Source of the DNA: Helicobacter sp. 'house sparrow 1'
GTDB lineage: Bacteria; Campylobacterota; Campylobacteria; Campylobacterales; Helicobacteraceae
Direction of reading: 5' to 3'
Assembly: GCF_900199585.1 (NCBI RefSeq)
Contig: NZ_FZQY01000001.1
Location: forward strand, 1-64,000
Length of the DNA: 64,000 bases
This document shows positions 8,475 through 18,064 of this stretch, piece by piece. The translations under genes were made by a program, and so were the position numbers. The notes below the pieces were generated by a model, which was not told where the DNA came from, did no database searches, and was given only the letters and a program-made list of their open reading frames with translations. Position 1 is the stretch's first letter; every line of letters begins with the position of its first letter.

Positions 8475-9981
8475 CCTAATGATTGAATTTAAAAATTTTA
8501 CCGCTGGTTTTAGTAAGGGATTTGTATTGCAAGATATTAATCTTTCAATAAACTCTGGAGAATTTCTTGCCCTTGTTGGAGAATCTGGAAGTGGTAAAAG
8601 TCTTTTGGCTAGTATGATGTTGGGTTTGTGGAGCGAATTTAGTTATGAAATTTTTAATGGAGATTTATTGATTGATGGAGTGAGTATCAAATCTCAATCA
8701 CAAAGATTTTTTCATCAAAAAAGGAGAGAATTCTTTGGTTATATCCCACAAAATCCTCTTGAAGCCTTAAATCCTTTGCAGAAGATTTCCAAGCAAATGT
8801 TAGAAACTCTAAAACTCTCATTTCCATTTTTAACAAAAATGCAGATCAAGGATAAGATACAAAAAGCTTTCTTATCAGCAAATCTTAGTTTAGATCTATT
8901 AGATTCCTACCCATATGAATTAAGTGGAGGACAAAATCAAAGAGTTTTGATATTGCAAAATGTGCTAAAAAATCCTAAGATTTTGATTTGTGATGAACCT
9001 ACTACTGCTCTAGATAGCAATATCCAAAAACAGGTTTTGGAATTTTTATTTCAAGAATGTCGTGAGAAGAATATCGCACTTTTGCTAATTAGCCATGACT
9101 TAAATATTGTGCGCTCTTTTGTAGAAAAGATTTGTGTGATGCATCTTGGTAAGATTGTAGAAATTTCTCAGACAAAAGATTTGTTTGAGACTCCAAAACA
9201 CTCTTATACAAAAGAATTAATTGACGCATTAAAGTTACCCCAAAAGATTATGGAATCTAATACAAAAAAGATTTTAAAACTTGAAGATTTTGGAGTTTTT
9301 GTTTCTAAAAAAAGTTTTTTTAGAAACAAAAAGATTGATTTAATCAAGCCTCTAAGTTTTGAAGTATTTGAAAATGAAATTTTGGGAGTTGTGGGAGAAT
9401 CTGGCAGTGGGAAGACAAGTCTGATTTTAGGAATAATGAAACTCTTAAAATCTACAGGAAGTTTAGAAGTTTTGGATTGTAGAAAAAGTTTTTATGAAAA
9501 CTTACAAATTGTGTTGCAAAATCCTTTTGCCTCTCTTAATCCAAGATGGAGAATCAATGAAATTTTAAATGAAACAAAAAAGATTCATAATCAAGAGATT
9601 GACTATAATGATATTTTGTCTCAAGTGGGTTTAGAGAGTAGTATTTTAGATTCCTACCCATATGAATTAAGTGGAGGACAAAACCAAAGAATAGCTATTG
9701 CAAGGGCATTGCTAGTAAAGCCCAAAATTTTGATTTTAGATGAGCCTACTTCAGCATTAGATAAGAAAAATCAAAAGAATATCTTAAATCTATTATTATC
9801 TTTACAAGCAAGGTATCAAATGAGTTATATTTTTGTAACTCATGATTTGGACATAGTTGAGGCTATATGTGACAGAGTGCTATTTATCCATCAAGGAAAG
9901 TTGCTTAAAACTTTAAATAAAAATGATTTTTTTACTTCTGATATTCCAGAGATTAAAAGAATGTTGGATTCAAGGCTATGA
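8443..9981 (+). CDS. Fused two-domain ABC ATPase, YejF type
   Basis: Two complete ATPase modules lie in one chain of about 500 residues. Each has Walker A (GESGSGKS near residue 46, GESGSGKTS near 326), a signature LSGGQNQR, and Walker B (ILICDEPTTALD, ILILDEPTSALD). This is the YejF arrangement for peptide importers. Two starts are possible. ATG 8443 has a strong GGAGAGGGAG before it but overlaps the permease by 32 bases. ATG 8479 (MIEFKNFTAGF) follows the permease stop and gives the usual N-terminus. The purine-rich stretch encodes the conserved GEGVRDA of the permease, so 8479 may be real. Confidence 0.87.
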   Translation: MLLTPRKIKDSLMIEFKNFTAGFSKGFVLQDINLSINSGEFLALVGESGSGKSLLASMMLGLWSEFSYEIFNGDLLIDGVSIKSQSQRFFHQKRREFFGYIPQNPLEALNPLQKISKQMLETLKLSFPFLTKMQIKDKIQKAFLSANLSLDLLDSYPYELSGGQNQRVLILQNVLKNPKILICDEPTTALDSNIQKQVLEFLFQECREKNIALLLISHDLNIVRSFVEKICVMHLGKIVEISQTKDLFETPKHSYTKELIDALKLPQKIMESNTKKILKLEDFGVFVSKKSFFRNKKIDLIKPLSFEVFENEILGVVGESGSGKTSLILGIMKLLKSTGSLEVLDCRKSFYENLQIVLQNPFASLNPRWRINEILNETKKIHNQEIDYNDILSQVGLESSILDSYPYELSGGQNQRIAIARALLVKPKILILDEPTSALDKKNQKNILNLLLSLQARYQMSYIFVTHDLDIVEAICDRVLFIHQGKLLKTLNKNDFFTSDIPEIKRMLDSRL

Positions 9982-11258
9982 AAGTATTTTTAATTTGGTT
10001 TATTGGGTTACAAACTTTATTTGGATATGTAGTCAAAGACTTTAAGAGTGATGTAGAAATTTCTTCTAGAGAAAAAAAGATAAAAAATCAGTTTATTCTT
10101 GAAGTACAAAAAAGTAATAAAAAATTAGATTTTAGCTATCCCATTATGGAAGATTTTGAAGTTTTACCTATCCTATTTAGCATTAAAGATAAGGTCTATA
10201 GAGTCTATCTTAAAAATAAGAGGGTTTTTTTTAGTATCTTTGATGTGAAACAAGGGGAAAAATTAGAGATAAAGGTGCAATATAAAACCTTAAATAATCA
10301 AAAGTTTTTTCAAACACAGAGAGTTTATATTCCTAAGATGTCAAATGCTTTTAATGCAAAAATTAAAGTTGATATAGATAAAGATTGGGAATTAATTTCT
10401 CAAAGTAATTTTTTTAGGAAGAAAGATGGTTTATTTTTGTGGGAAGGGAGAGTGCAAGAAGGTTTTAATGATTATTTATGGCTAAGTGTTAAAAAAGCAA
10501 ATTGGGATATTTCTATTAAAAATTATATTTATACTTCAGATAAAATTAATAATCTCAATGTATTTCTCCCTAAATATTTTAAAGATAGTGATATTAAAGT
10601 TAAAAAAATTGATTTTGATATCAATAGCAAACAGGCTCAGATCTTACAAAAACAAAACAATACTTCAGTTATATTTCGTAATGCTCAAATGCAAGATTTC
10701 ATTTTAAAGATGAATGCACAGGTTTCTAATACATTAGAGTATTCTTATAAGAATCTTAATCCAAAAGATTTTGTATCAAAACAAAAAACACCAGGATTAA
10801 AAAAAATTGCTCAAAAAATTATTAAGGAAAATGCAAAAGAACCTCCTCATATAGCTATTGCACAATGGGTATTTCAACATATAAAATACAATGAGAAATA
10901 TACCAATATACACATGAATAGTGATCAAATCTTAAGGGTTAAAAGTGGAGTATGTGAGCATTATGCACAACTTTATAATGATCTTTTACAAGCCCTTGAT
11001 ATCCCTAGTGTCTTTGTTACTGGAGTTGGTTTTAATCCCACTAAGAGGGCTTTTGAATACCATGCTTGGAATCTTGTTTATGTTGATAAAGAGTGGAAAT
11101 CTATAGATACCACTTGGGGACTTTTTGGAGGTAAGTTGCCTATATCACACATCTTCTTTTATATAGGCTATCAACCTTTATTGATGTATGAAACATATGA
11201 TATTCCCATAGAAAGGACACATACAGAAGTAGAACAAAAAATACGCTTTATTCCTTAA
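9978..11258 (+). CDS. Secreted transglutaminase-like cysteine protease-fold protein
   Basis: A signal peptide covers residues 1-16. An N-terminal beta-rich region follows (about residues 30-270). The C-terminal transglutaminase-like core has the triad C326 (SGVCEHYAQ), H362 (YHAWN) and D377 (IDTTWG). Bacterial members are usually peptidases or peptide-crosslinking enzymes of unknown target. The ATG overlaps the stop of the ABC ATPase as ATGA, so the three genes are probably one operon. Function with the transporter, for example peptide handling in the periplasm, is only a guess. Confidence 0.8.
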   Translation: MKVFLIWFIGLQTLFGYVVKDFKSDVEISSREKKIKNQFILEVQKSNKKLDFSYPIMEDFEVLPILFSIKDKVYRVYLKNKRVFFSIFDVKQGEKLEIKVQYKTLNNQKFFQTQRVYIPKMSNAFNAKIKVDIDKDWELISQSNFFRKKDGLFLWEGRVQEGFNDYLWLSVKKANWDISIKNYIYTSDKINNLNVFLPKYFKDSDIKVKKIDFDINSKQAQILQKQNNTSVIFRNAQMQDFILKMNAQVSNTLEYSYKNLNPKDFVSKQKTPGLKKIAQKIIKENAKEPPHIAIAQWVFQHIKYNEKYTNIHMNSDQILRVKSGVCEHYAQLYNDLLQALDIPSVFVTGVGFNPTKRAFEYHAWNLVYVDKEWKSIDTTWGLFGGKLPISHIFFYIGYQPLLMYETYDIPIERTHTEVEQKIRFIP

Positions 11259-11288
11259 TCTTTAATAAAAAATAAAGTAATTTTATTG

Positions 11289-11294
11289 TAGAAT
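11289..11294 (+). promoter_or_regulatory. -10 element for the rpmE operon
   Basis: TAGAAT is preceded by TG and lies about 33 bases before rpmE. It fits a start near 11302. Only the -10 is recognisable. Confidence 0.4.
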
Positions 11295-11326
11295 CTGCCT
11301 ATTATTTTTTTATAAAAGGGTAGAAA

Positions 11327-11530
11327 ATGAAAAAAGATATTCATCCTCAATATGTTCCTTGTAAAGTTACTTGTGTAACAAGTGGTAAAGAAATTGAAGT
11401 GATGAGCACAAAGAGCGAATTAAGAATTGATATTTCGAGTTTTTGTCATCCTTTCTATACAGGGAGTGATAAGATTGCTGATGCAACAGGTAGGGTTGAA
11501 AGATTTAAGCAAAAATATAATATGAAGTAA
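11327..11530 (+). CDS. rpmE: Ribosomal protein bL31
   Basis: This 67-residue protein begins [16 protein letters not shown], has [11 protein letters not shown] and ends [10 protein letters not shown], all bL31 features. Cysteines 12, 16 and 40 remain. The position expected for a second cysteine in the C-terminal pair is histidine (CHPF). Zinc binding may therefore be altered from the E. coli type. It is the first gene of an rpmE-rsmI-rlmB unit, as in H. pylori. Confidence 0.96.
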   Translation: MKKDIHPQYVPCKVTCVTSGKEIEVMSTKSELRIDISSFCHPFYTGSDKIADATGRVERFKQKYNMK

Positions 11531-11532
11531 TC

Positions 11533-12384
11533 GTGATTACCTTATTGCCAACTCCTATAGGGAATCTAAAGGATATAAGCTTTAGAACTTTGGAGGCCTT
11601 GGCAAAGAGTGAAGTTGTGTTGTGTGAAGACACAAGAGTCACAAAAAAACTACTAACTTTATTACAGAGAGATTCTATCATTACTCAGAATTTTCCTAAA
11701 ATTTTTGAGGAAAAGGTTTTCTTTTCTTTCCATTCTCATAATCAAGAAGAGTTTTTAAGGAAGCAAGATAAGAGTTTTTTTGCAAGGGATGTTGTATTTT
11801 TAAGTGATGCGGGTATGCCCTGTATTAGCGATCCTGGGGCATTGCTTGTAAAATATGCACAAGAAAATAATATTGCCTATGATGTCTTGCCAGGCAGTAA
11901 TGCTTGCTTGCTTGCTTATTGTATGAGTGGAAATATTGACGATGGGTTTATTTTTGGAGGATTTTTACCACACAAGCAACAAGATCGTAGAAAATGTTTG
12001 CAAGATTTTTTCTATTCACAATCATTTTTGCAAAAAAAATTAAGCATTATTTTCTATGAGAGTCCTCATAGAATCTTGGAGGCTTTAAAAGATATAGTTT
12101 TTGTGGATAGCCAGTGTGAGGTTTTTGCTATAAAAGAAATGAGTAAAAAAAATCAAAAATTTTTTTATTCAACTGCAATAGAAGTTTTAGAAAAACTACA
12201 AACAGAGAATCTAAAAGGGGAGTGGGTGTTGATTTTAAAATCAAAAAGACAAAATGATTACAAAAGTTTGAGTTTTGAAGATATATCTAATATGGAAATA
12301 CCTCCTAAAATAAAAGCAAAACTACTGGCAAAAATGAGCAATCAAGATGTAAAAAAAATCTATGAGAGCTTGATAAAAGGATAG
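11533..12384 (+). CDS. rsmI: 16S rRNA (cytidine1402-2'-O)-methyltransferase RsmI
   Basis: The sequence LLPTPIGNLKDISFRTLEAL, with CEDTRVTKKLL, SDAGMPCISDPGALLVKYA, PGSNACLLAYCMSG and IFYESPHRI, marks the tetrapyrrole-methylase fold of RsmI. It methylates the ribose of C1402 in 16S rRNA using SAM. The start is GTG at 11533, two bases after the rpmE stop. rlmB follows 2 bases later. The length of 283 residues is normal. Confidence 0.94.
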   Translation: MITLLPTPIGNLKDISFRTLEALAKSEVVLCEDTRVTKKLLTLLQRDSIITQNFPKIFEEKVFFSFHSHNQEEFLRKQDKSFFARDVVFLSDAGMPCISDPGALLVKYAQENNIAYDVLPGSNACLLAYCMSGNIDDGFIFGGFLPHKQQDRRKCLQDFFYSQSFLQKKLSIIFYESPHRILEALKDIVFVDSQCEVFAIKEMSKKNQKFFYSTAIEVLEKLQTENLKGEWVLILKSKRQNDYKSLSFEDISNMEIPPKIKAKLLAKMSNQDVKKIYESLIKG

Positions 12385-12386
12385 TA

Positions 12387-13061
12387 ATGATTGTTTTTGG
12401 AAAACAGAGTGTATGTTATATTCTAGAGAATTTTCCTCATCTAATACAAGAAATCTATTTTTCTAAAGAAATTGATAAAAAGCTTTTTGTAAAATTTTCT
12501 CAACTAAAAAAACCTATTTTAAGAATTGATAATAAAAAAGCACAAAGTCTCGCAAAAAATGGTAACCATCAGGGATTTTTTTTAAAAATTACTCCCATAT
12601 CTTCCACATCTTTTAAAGAAATTAAAACAATGAAAAAGATACTGGTTTTATGCGGTCTGACAGATGTAGGAAATATAGGAAGTATTTTTCGAAGTGCGTA
12701 TTGTTTTGGGATTGATGCAGTGATATTATCTGGTATTAAGAGCTTTTCAGTTGAGGGGGTAATACGAAGTAGTGTAGGAGCAATTTTACAGATACCTTTT
12801 TGTATTATTGAAAATACAATGGATCTCATTCATGAGTTAAAAAGCAAAGGATTTTTTCTATACGGTGCAGATATGAGTGGAAAAGATATTACAGAGTGCG
12901 CTATAGCTCAAAAGTATGCCCTATTTTTGGGTAATGAAGCAAACGGTTTAGGAGGTAAAATTTTATCAAAACTTGATACAATAACTTCAATTAGGATGCA
13001 TAGTGGGTTTGATTCTTTAAATGTTGCAGTTGCAGCAGGTATTTTAATGCATAGAATGTAA
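12387..13061 (+). CDS. rlmB: SpoU/TrmH-family 23S rRNA 2'-O-methyltransferase (RlmB-like)
   Basis: The N-terminal substrate-binding domain (residues 1-75, MIVFGKQSVCYILEN) is followed by the SPOUT knot. Its motifs are NIGSIFRSAYCFGID, FLGNEANGLG and IRMHSGFDSLNVAVAAGILMH, motifs 1-3 of SpoU enzymes. RlmB methylates G2251 of 23S rRNA. At 224 residues it is slightly short, as in H. pylori. It follows rsmI with a 2-base gap. TrmH-like action on tRNA cannot be excluded. Confidence 0.88.
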   Translation: MIVFGKQSVCYILENFPHLIQEIYFSKEIDKKLFVKFSQLKKPILRIDNKKAQSLAKNGNHQGFFLKITPISSTSFKEIKTMKKILVLCGLTDVGNIGSIFRSAYCFGIDAVILSGIKSFSVEGVIRSSVGAILQIPFCIIENTMDLIHELKSKGFFLYGADMSGKDITECAIAQKYALFLGNEANGLGGKILSKLDTITSIRMHSGFDSLNVAVAAGILMHRM

Positions 13062-13088
13062 AAAATTAGGATATAACTAGGATATAAC

Positions 13089-14021
13089 ATGGAAGCTATA
13101 GAAAAACTAAAACAAATTGGAATAAAAAGGATCAATCAAGATACAAAGATTTCTGTAAGTGTGATTGAAAATATTCTTGAAAAAAGATTTGACAAAATTC
13201 AAAGAGTATGGATTGTTGGATTTTTGCCAATTTTAGAGAGGGAATATAATGTTGATCTTAAGGAATGGTTAGAAGAATATGATACTTATCTTTTTGAAAA
13301 TCAACAAAAAAATATAGATGATGCTTATCAGATAAGAGAGTTGGAATTAGATACGCAAAAACAAAAATATGATAGCTTTAAAAGAAGCATTTTTAGAGAT
13401 TCTGCTAAACAGGTTTTTTACACATGTTTAGGTGTATTTTTAGTTGCAGTGATTTACACATCCTTTAAGTTTTATAATTCCTTTAAAAATGCAAGTGGAG
13501 AGTATGATGTTGTTGAAAAACCACTGTCTTCTGAAATAGAAGAAAGTCAAGGTATTTATACCAATCTTGGTTTTCAGCAGATAGATGGAAAGAAAGAGAT
13601 TGATATTGATAAACTTGTAGCTGATAATGAGATAGAAGTTAAAGATGGTGAAGTGTTAATCATCCCAAGAGGAGAATTGTGGTTTCAAGTTTTAAATCTT
13701 GAGACAAGACAAAAGCAGGATAGAACCATTAGGGATCCTTATCTTTTGAAGATGCCAGCTCAAAAATCTGTAATTATTTTTGGTCATAAGGGATTTGAGT
13801 TAAAGTATAAAGATAGAACACAGAAGTATGATGGGGGTGATCCAATTAGATTTGTGATCCAAGATAATACATTAAAATATGTAAGATATGCAGATTACCT
13901 TAAGCTTCTAGGAGTACAAAAAAAGGACGAGCAGGCTACAAAGCAAGAAGCGTTAACAAGTGATAATGCTGATGAAGTACAAGATGAAAAACAACAAGAG
14001 CAACAAGGGGATTTGGATTAA
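13089..14021 (+). CDS. RodZ-like bitopic membrane protein
   Basis: This 310-residue protein has a cytoplasmic N-terminal helical domain (MEAIEKLKQIGIKRINQDTK, residues about 1-75, similar in layout to the RodZ HTH). One membrane segment lies near residues 108-128. A periplasmic beta-rich domain (about 190-275) resembles the RodZ C-terminal domain (VLIIPRGELWFQVLNLETRQ). The tail is rich in K, E, D and Q. RodZ links MreB to cell-shape machinery. Similarity is by architecture, so confidence in that role is moderate. The next gene begins 2 bases after the stop. Confidence 0.6.
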   Translation: MEAIEKLKQIGIKRINQDTKISVSVIENILEKRFDKIQRVWIVGFLPILEREYNVDLKEWLEEYDTYLFENQQKNIDDAYQIRELELDTQKQKYDSFKRSIFRDSAKQVFYTCLGVFLVAVIYTSFKFYNSFKNASGEYDVVEKPLSSEIEESQGIYTNLGFQQIDGKKEIDIDKLVADNEIEVKDGEVLIIPRGELWFQVLNLETRQKQDRTIRDPYLLKMPAQKSVIIFGHKGFELKYKDRTQKYDGGDPIRFVIQDNTLKYVRYADYLKLLGVQKKDEQATKQEALTSDNADEVQDEKQQEQQGDLD

Positions 14022-14023
14022 GC

Positions 14024-14860
14024 TTGCAAAAGATTAGACTTTTTATTTTTATCTTTGTTTTTCTTAATATCTGCTATGGTGATTATTTAAGCGATAAAAT
14101 TAAGAATTTTGTTGGTGAGAATACCTACAGAGTTAATAGAAACTTTATTGAAAAGATTTTTGTCAATAGGCAGGATTTTTTTCAAAATGGTATTGTTGAT
14201 AGCAAAAAAGTTTTAGAAACATTAAAGAGTAATGGCTTGCTAAGCCTGAAGTTTGACTCTCCAAAGGAAGTAAATATCATTTTTTCTTCCCAGACAAGTC
14301 CTATCTTTTTGCTAAGAACCGTAAATAGTGTTTTGGCTTCAATGGGGTATTCCTACTTTGAAGTAAAAAAGGCAGATTATGATAATGGGTTTGCTAGCAT
14401 TATTTTTGGTTTCACAAGTGAGTATATGATTGACCCTTTGATTGTGCTAGAGGAGATGAATAAAAGGGGATATATTTTTAATGATGTAAGAAAGATTAAT
14501 GAACAAGCTTGGGAATATGATGTAACACTTTTTGATTCTAGATTGCTTAATGCAAGAAATATAGATTTAGGTGATAGTCTTGAGCTTAGAGAAGTGAGTG
14601 GGGAATACTGGCTTCAAATTTCTGATACAAGTGGAAATATTAGTATAGTTGCAAACAGTGCAGAGTGGAAACCAAAAATTGTATTTTTTGATAAAAATTT
14701 GCATATTATAGATATTTTAAAAAAACAAACAAGCATTAATAATATTACATTTAATGTTTTAAAGGATGTCAGGTTTATCCTAATTTCTGATCTTAGAAGT
14801 CCTACTATTTTAAGAAGTGGAATCCGGGTTGAATTTAGTGAATTTTCAGAGGAAAATTAA
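14024..14860 (+). CDS. Conserved Campylobacterota periplasmic protein, unknown function
   Basis: A TTG start gives a signal peptide (MQKIRLFIFIFVFLNICYG) and a mature chain of about 259 residues. I do not recognise a named domain. The sequence alternates short strands and helices, with a charged region around LDSLELREVSG-like segments and no cysteines after the signal. It follows the RodZ-like gene with a 2-base gap and is the last gene before two terminator-like hairpins. An envelope role alongside its neighbour is an inference from position only. Confidence 0.7.
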   Translation: MQKIRLFIFIFVFLNICYGDYLSDKIKNFVGENTYRVNRNFIEKIFVNRQDFFQNGIVDSKKVLETLKSNGLLSLKFDSPKEVNIIFSSQTSPIFLLRTVNSVLASMGYSYFEVKKADYDNGFASIIFGFTSEYMIDPLIVLEEMNKRGYIFNDVRKINEQAWEYDVTLFDSRLLNARNIDLGDSLELREVSGEYWLQISDTSGNISIVANSAEWKPKIVFFDKNLHIIDILKKQTSINNITFNVLKDVRFILISDLRSPTILRSGIRVEFSEFSEEN

Positions 14861-15025
14861 GTAGCTTTTTATTCTTATAAGCTTTATGACAGGATTTTTT
14901 TGGTTTATTTTTTTATTGGATAGCAAGTCTTTTTAATGTTAAAAATTTTAAATAAATGACATTTTAATCAAGGATTTTATTCTCTTATAAGGTTTAATAG
15001 TTTCTTTATTGTAATGGAATTTAAT

Positions 15026-15057
15026 AAAAGTTCTAAGAAAAAAACTTAGAACTTTTT
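15026..15057. terminator. Bidirectional hairpin terminator
   Basis: AAAAGTTCTAAG and CTTAGAACTTTT form a 12-bp perfect stem with an A7 loop and T5 after the stem. It lies about 165 bases after the RodZ-like operon. The A/T-rich base works in both directions. Confidence 0.75.
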
Positions 15058-15083
15058 AAAGATCTTTGCAAAGAGCAAGAAAT

Positions 15084-15110
15084 CATCAGACTATCAATGA
15101 TAGTCTGATG
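15084..15110 (-). terminator. Terminator of the porin gene
   Basis: CATCAGACTATC and GATAGTCTGATG form a 12-bp perfect stem with a 3-base loop. It starts 3 bases after the porin stop codon. On the minus strand it is followed by ATTTCTT. Confidence 0.8.
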
Positions 15111-15113
15111 GTA

Positions 15114-16427
15114 TTAGAAACTATAAGAAAGTAGCATCATAGCATGACTTCTATCTTCTTTTATAGATTTTTCAAGGACAGGAGAACCTCTACCTTCAGC
15201 TATAGACGCAGGACTTCCAGTAGTGTTTGTCGCTACAATATAGCCAGCATGTGTGGTAACATTTTGCCATTCTAGTTTTAGCCACAATTTAATGTTATAA
15301 GGGAAACTATAGCTAAAGCTAACTAATGCAGCTTGCTCATCTGCTCTTGGTGAGAAAGTCATTCTACCAAAAGTTTCCCATTCAAACTTCCCATGCGCTG
15401 CACCAAGGAAAATATAGCCTGTTTTTGCATCTTTTGTAATGGCATTTGTTAGAGCACCAAAATCATAGGCAGTATTTGTCCAAAAATCCCAACCGCCAAT
15501 TGCTGCGTTTCCATAAGTTCCTACATGTGCATTTGCATTTCCAAAATTTTGATACCAGCCTCCACCAAAGTGAAAATTATTTATGTCAAATTGTTGCCTA
15601 ATCGCAATTGTTTGACCACCTTTTCCAGATAATGATTGATAGCGGTATATATTTTGAACATTAGAGGTATGGAAAGGGGACATAAAGAAAACCTTGGTTG
15701 TGGATCTAAAACCCTGACCATCAAATTTTTTATTACTATCAAATCCAAGCTCTAGCATTGGTGCAACATAGAAATCTGGCGAGAAATATACAAATGGTGA
15801 AATATATAAACCAGAATCAAAGCTGTATGAAGGCTTGAATGCGTGAATTCCATAATTCCCATTCTTATCAAATGACTTAGGGGTATAGAAAGAATAAATC
15901 CACTCTGCATTTGCAAACCCTCTTCCATAAGAACTAAACCACCAAAGGTCAAAATTTTTGTAAGTATATTTCGCTTCAAACCCTTGAGTAAAGCCACTCA
16001 TAAATTGAGCCTGGCTTGCATACCTACCAATTTTCACTTCAAAATTATGATCATTTTTTTTGGCAGTGTAATCTATATAAGCATTATAGAGCACAAAATT
16101 AGCTGTAACATATTGCCCGCCAGATCCATGAATGATAGAATTTCCAGTATGTCTTGAGGAGTCTAAAATGGTTCCCCCTGCCAATGCTCCAACACTTCCT
16201 GTAAGTTTTTTGTTTTCATCGTCAATAAAAACCATATCAGTTTGTAAAGTTCCTACAATATTCATAAAACTATCTGTGGGATAGCGATTTGCATTTTTAT
16301 CAATACTTTGATTGTTAAACCCTACCTTTGAGAATGTTTGTAAACTTCCTGATACTTTATACTCAAAAGCTTGGGCTCCAGTTCCCAGTAATGTCAGTAA
16401 TACAAAAGAGCTATATACCTTTTTCAC
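15114..16427 (-). CDS. hofB: Outer-membrane porin, Hof family (HofB-like)
   Basis: This 437-residue protein has a signal peptide ending GAQA, then FEYKVSGSLQTFSKVGFNNQ. A long chain of alternating aromatic beta-strands ends in SYSF, the C-terminal phenylalanine used by the BAM machinery. The style matches the Helicobacter outer-membrane family 2 (OprD-like Hof proteins). In H. pylori HofB also sits beside pyrB, which supports the symbol. Strong perfect hairpin termination and an isolated promoter region suggest high expression. Substrate is unknown. Confidence 0.82.
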   Translation of the reverse strand: MKKVYSSFVLLTLLGTGAQAFEYKVSGSLQTFSKVGFNNQSIDKNANRYPTDSFMNIVGTLQTDMVFIDDENKKLTGSVGALAGGTILDSSRHTGNSIIHGSGGQYVTANFVLYNAYIDYTAKKNDHNFEVKIGRYASQAQFMSGFTQGFEAKYTYKNFDLWWFSSYGRGFANAEWIYSFYTPKSFDKNGNYGIHAFKPSYSFDSGLYISPFVYFSPDFYVAPMLELGFDSNKKFDGQGFRSTTKVFFMSPFHTSNVQNIYRYQSLSGKGGQTIAIRQQFDINNFHFGGGWYQNFGNANAHVGTYGNAAIGGWDFWTNTAYDFGALTNAITKDAKTGYIFLGAAHGKFEWETFGRMTFSPRADEQAALVSFSYSFPYNIKLWLKLEWQNVTTHAGYIVATNTTGSPASIAEGRGSPVLEKSIKEDRSHAMMLLSYSF

Positions 16428-16538
16428 ATTCTATCCTTAATTTCTTAAAGTTGTAAAAGACCAATCCTGTCTTTGAAACTTATAATATCGTATCATTTAC
16501 TTTTTGTTAGCTTTTCTAAAAACAAAAAATAAACTAAC

Positions 16539-16553
16539 GTGTAAAAAATACAC
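16539..16553. promoter_or_regulatory. Short palindrome between pyrB and the porin gene
   Basis: GTGTA-AAAAA-TACAC is a perfect 5-5-5 inverted repeat about 115 bases upstream of the porin start. It may be a weak operator. It lies upstream of the likely porin -10 region (TTATAATATC on the plus strand near 16480-16490). Confidence 0.25.
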
Positions 16554-16628
16554 AATAAGGAAGTAAAAAAGTATCACAATACGCTCTTGTTTATTACTAA
16601 TTAAAGAAGCAATATTATGTTTATCCAC

Positions 16629-17504
16629 CTAGCCAAAGATACAATGTTCAATTACAGCCATTCTAATTAGTACACCATTTGATACCTGTTCTAAAATCTT
16701 GCACCTAGGATCTTTTAAAACTTCATCTGCAATATCAATATTGTGATGAACTGGTCCTGGGTGCAATATAATAATATCTTGGTCTTTTAAAATGTCTTGA
16801 GTGATGCAAAAATGCTTTGCATAATCTTGTAGTGACCCATAGACTTGGTAGCTATGTCTTTCAGTTTGTGTCCTTAAACTAATGACAATATCAAGATTCT
16901 TAATAGTCTCTTTAAGATTTTGAGTTGTTTTTAGATGTGTTTTAGGTAAAAAATGGGGAGGAGCAATAAGGGTAATATCTAGTCCAAACCTCTCAAGTAG
17001 CTCAATGTTACTGTTAGCAACGCGAGAGTTTCTAATATCTCCAACAATACCCACCTTTTTTCCCTTAATATTGCCATCAAAGTGATTATGGATAGTTAGA
17101 AGATCTAAGAGTGCTTGAGTAGGATGAGCATGTGCTCCATCTCCACCATTGATAATAGGACAATCAACATGCTGTGCAAGATGCTCTCCTGCTCCTGCAT
17201 TTTTATGGCGAATAATAATTGCGTGGGGTTTCATTGCATTAAGATTAGCAGCTGTATCCGCCATTGTTTCGCCTTTAGAGGTGGAGCTTTTTGCAATATC
17301 TAGTTTAATTACTTCAGCTCCTAAGGTTTTTGCAGCAATTTCAAAACTACTTAATGTTCTAGTAGAATTTTCAAAAAAAGCGGTTATGATAATTTTATCT
17401 TTTAGTGATTTTGGTGGAGTGTTGATACGATAAAAATTTGCCTGGTTGAGTATCTTTTGAATTGCTGGTATAGTTAGATCGCTAGTTTGAAACAAGTGCT
17501 GCAT
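16629..17504 (-). CDS. pyrB: Aspartate carbamoyltransferase catalytic chain
   Basis: The motifs [13 protein letters not shown] (carbamoyl-phosphate loop STRT), [30 protein letters not shown] and LHPGPVHHN are those of PyrB. It condenses carbamoyl phosphate with aspartate, the second step of pyrimidine synthesis. Its 291 residues are slightly shorter than E. coli PyrB. No pyrI regulatory chain is adjacent, as in other Campylobacterota. It is divergent from the lipoprotein-tlyA unit. Confidence 0.95.
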   Translation of the reverse strand: MQHLFQTSDLTIPAIQKILNQANFYRINTPPKSLKDKIIITAFFENSTRTLSSFEIAAKTLGAEVIKLDIAKSSTSKGETMADTAANLNAMKPHAIIIRHKNAGAGEHLAQHVDCPIINGGDGAHAHPTQALLDLLTIHNHFDGNIKGKKVGIVGDIRNSRVANSNIELLERFGLDITLIAPPHFLPKTHLKTTQNLKETIKNLDIVISLRTQTERHSYQVYGSLQDYAKHFCITQDILKDQDIIILHPGPVHHNIDIADEVLKDPRCKILEQVSNGVLIRMAVIEHCIFG

Positions 17505-17575
17505 AATCTCTATGTTCTCCCTTAAAAATTTTGTTATTATTTTAACTAATTAATCAAGATTCCTAAAGAAGTAAA

Positions 17576-18064
17576 TTGAAAAAGATTATTGTATTTTGCT
17601 TTCCATTGTTTTTATTTTTTCAAGGGTGCAATAGCTTTTTTAGCAATAATACTTATGCGCTTGATATTGTAGGTGAAAAGAAGGTTCAGGCAAGTCGTAA
17701 GGGTGAAATTGTTAAGGACAATAAGGTATTGGTTGTGGCAACCGTTACACATCTTAATGAAGTAAGCGCACTGACATATCGCGGTAGGGAATATTTTTTT
17801 GTTGAATTTTATAGTGAAGATGATATTGGCAATTTTGTTGAGTATCATTTGAATAAATTAAAACCTCTTTGGGTGAGAGAGATTACCAAAGATGAGTTTG
17901 ATGAAGTCTTAAAACCCAATAATAAGTGGAGCAAATGCTATTTAGTTGCCTTTGATTCTATAGGAGGTATTGGGGCTAGAGAAATGATTTTAGGTATGGA
18001 TGTTGTAGGTTTTGGAATAATGGAATTTGATTTTGGATTTAAAACCCTACCAATGCAGTTTTGA
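17576..18064 (+). CDS. Lipoprotein of unknown function
   Basis: A TTG start preceded by AAGAAG gives MKKIIVFCFPLFLFFQGC, a signal peptide with lipobox FFQGC. The mature part of about 145 residues starts with SFFSNNTYALDIVGEKKVQASRKG. I do not recognise a domain; it looks beta-rich. The stop overlaps the tlyA start as TGATG, so the two are coupled. H. pylori also has a hypothetical gene between pyrB and tlyA. Confidence 0.8.
   Translation: MKKIIVFCFPLFLFFQGCNSFFSNNTYALDIVGEKKVQASRKGEIVKDNKVLVVATVTHLNEVSALTYRGREYFFVEFYSEDDIGNFVEYHLNKLKPLWVREITKDEFDEVLKPNNKWSKCYLVAFDSIGGIGAREMILGMDVVGFGIMEFDFGFKTLPMQF

Noticed and set aside
16619..16627. DnaA-box-like TTATCCACC
   Set aside because: It is a single 8 of 9 match at the end of pyrB with no cluster and no AT-rich unwinding region typical of an origin.
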